5,252 bases of DNA from an uncultured Rhodospirillaceae bacterium (lineage in GTDB: Bacteria; Pseudomonadota; Alphaproteobacteria; Rhodospirillales; UBA2165), in assembly GCA_913041095.1 (NCBI GenBank), contig CAJWIB010000206.1, forward strand, positions 1 to 5,252, read 5' to 3'. Under the pieces are notes generated by a model. That model was not told the origin of the DNA. It saw only the letters and a list, made by a program, of their open reading frames with translations, and made no database searches. This document shows positions 5,120 to 5,252 of this stretch, piece after piece. A program made the translations under genes and the position numbers. Position 1 is the first letter of the stretch. Each line of letters opens with the position of its first letter.

Positions 5120-5252
5120 TATCGGCGTACCATTCCTCATAGAAATCTTCAAACGGATCGAGGATTAATTTCTCGTCAAAACCCAAATACTTCCATGTCT
5201 TATGCATGTGATCGGACAATTCAGAAACCACCTGAAAATAGCCGCCAGCGGG
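5112..5252 (-). CDS. C-terminal end of an unrecognised gene (partial)
   Basis: The right edge of the window holds the last 46 codons of a minus-strand gene, open to the edge and ending in TGA at 5114-5112. The peptide begins PAGGYFQVVSELSDHMHKTW and ends DPFEDFYEEWYADNE. It is rich in aromatic and acidic residues, unlike the basic protein that follows, and has no obvious membrane segment. The coding frame is supported by the 8-nt overlap with the next gene's ATG and by the absence of stops in this frame, whereas at least one alternative frame stops within about ten codons. I cannot assign a family from this fragment; no start, active-site motif or domain boundary is visible. Confidence 0.65.
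   Translation of the reverse strand, partial: PAGGYFQVVSELSDHMHKTWKYLGFDEKLILDPFEDFYEEWYADNE

Noticed and set aside
5120..5152. Upstream TTG (5152) or ATG (5140) starts for the small membrane protein
   Set aside because: Both lie deep inside the preceding gene's coding end with only weak Shine-Dalgarno-like sequence. The ATG at 5119 gives the compact ATGAGTGA overlap. ATG 5140 is not fully excluded.

Overview
The window reads as chromosomal DNA of an alphaproteobacterium, with no sign of a mobile or phage region. The best taxonomic marker is an ATP12-family F1-ATPase assembly chaperone, which among bacteria is essentially alphaproteobacterial (and is shared with mitochondria). The PccB next to it also looks alphaproteobacterial. 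Base composition looks near-balanced by eye and was not computed. I cannot name a genus.

Every gene I can support lies on the minus strand, so the reading order runs from high to low coordinates. (a) 5252-5112: the last 46 codons of an unrecognised gene. (b) 5119-4679: a small basic protein with one probable membrane segment, overlapping the previous gene by 8 nt. (c) 4673-3957: the ATP12 chaperone. (d) 3905-2373: a complete acyl-CoA carboxylase carboxyltransferase (PccB type, 510 aa). (e) 2376-2089: a small exported protein whose start codon overlaps the pccB stop (ATGA). (f) 2079-1660: a DOPA 4,5-dioxygenase-family protein. (g) 1640-1548: a possible 30-codon small ORF with a good Shine-Dalgarno sequence, in the only intergenic gap above 60 nt. 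(h) 1479-1015: a complete [2Fe-2S] subunit of a molybdenum hydroxylase. (i) 1013-1: the first 337 residues of its molybdopterin-binding catalytic subunit, which runs off the left edge.

Spacings are tight throughout: -8, 5, 51, -4, 9, (19 to the small ORF, then 68), and 1 nt. Most genes are therefore probably translationally coupled. The 180-nt gap between the dioxygenase and the Fe-S subunit is the one plausible boundary between an upstream unit (ATP12, PccB, exported protein, dioxygenase) and a downstream unit (the two-subunit Mo hydroxylase). PccB carboxylates short acyl-CoAs with a biotin-bearing partner not encoded here. The Mo hydroxylase and the DOPA-type dioxygenase could both act on aromatic or N-heteroaromatic compounds, but a shared pathway is only an inference.

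The most notable observation is in PccB. The single residue known to set acyl-CoA specificity, normally Asp in the GAYDVM motif of propionyl-CoA carboxylases, is Ile here (Ile407). Also worth a look are the exported protein, which seems to be an internally shortened member of its family, and the uncatalogued small ORF. I found no RNA genes, insertion sequences, CRISPR arrays, attachment sites or convincing terminators.
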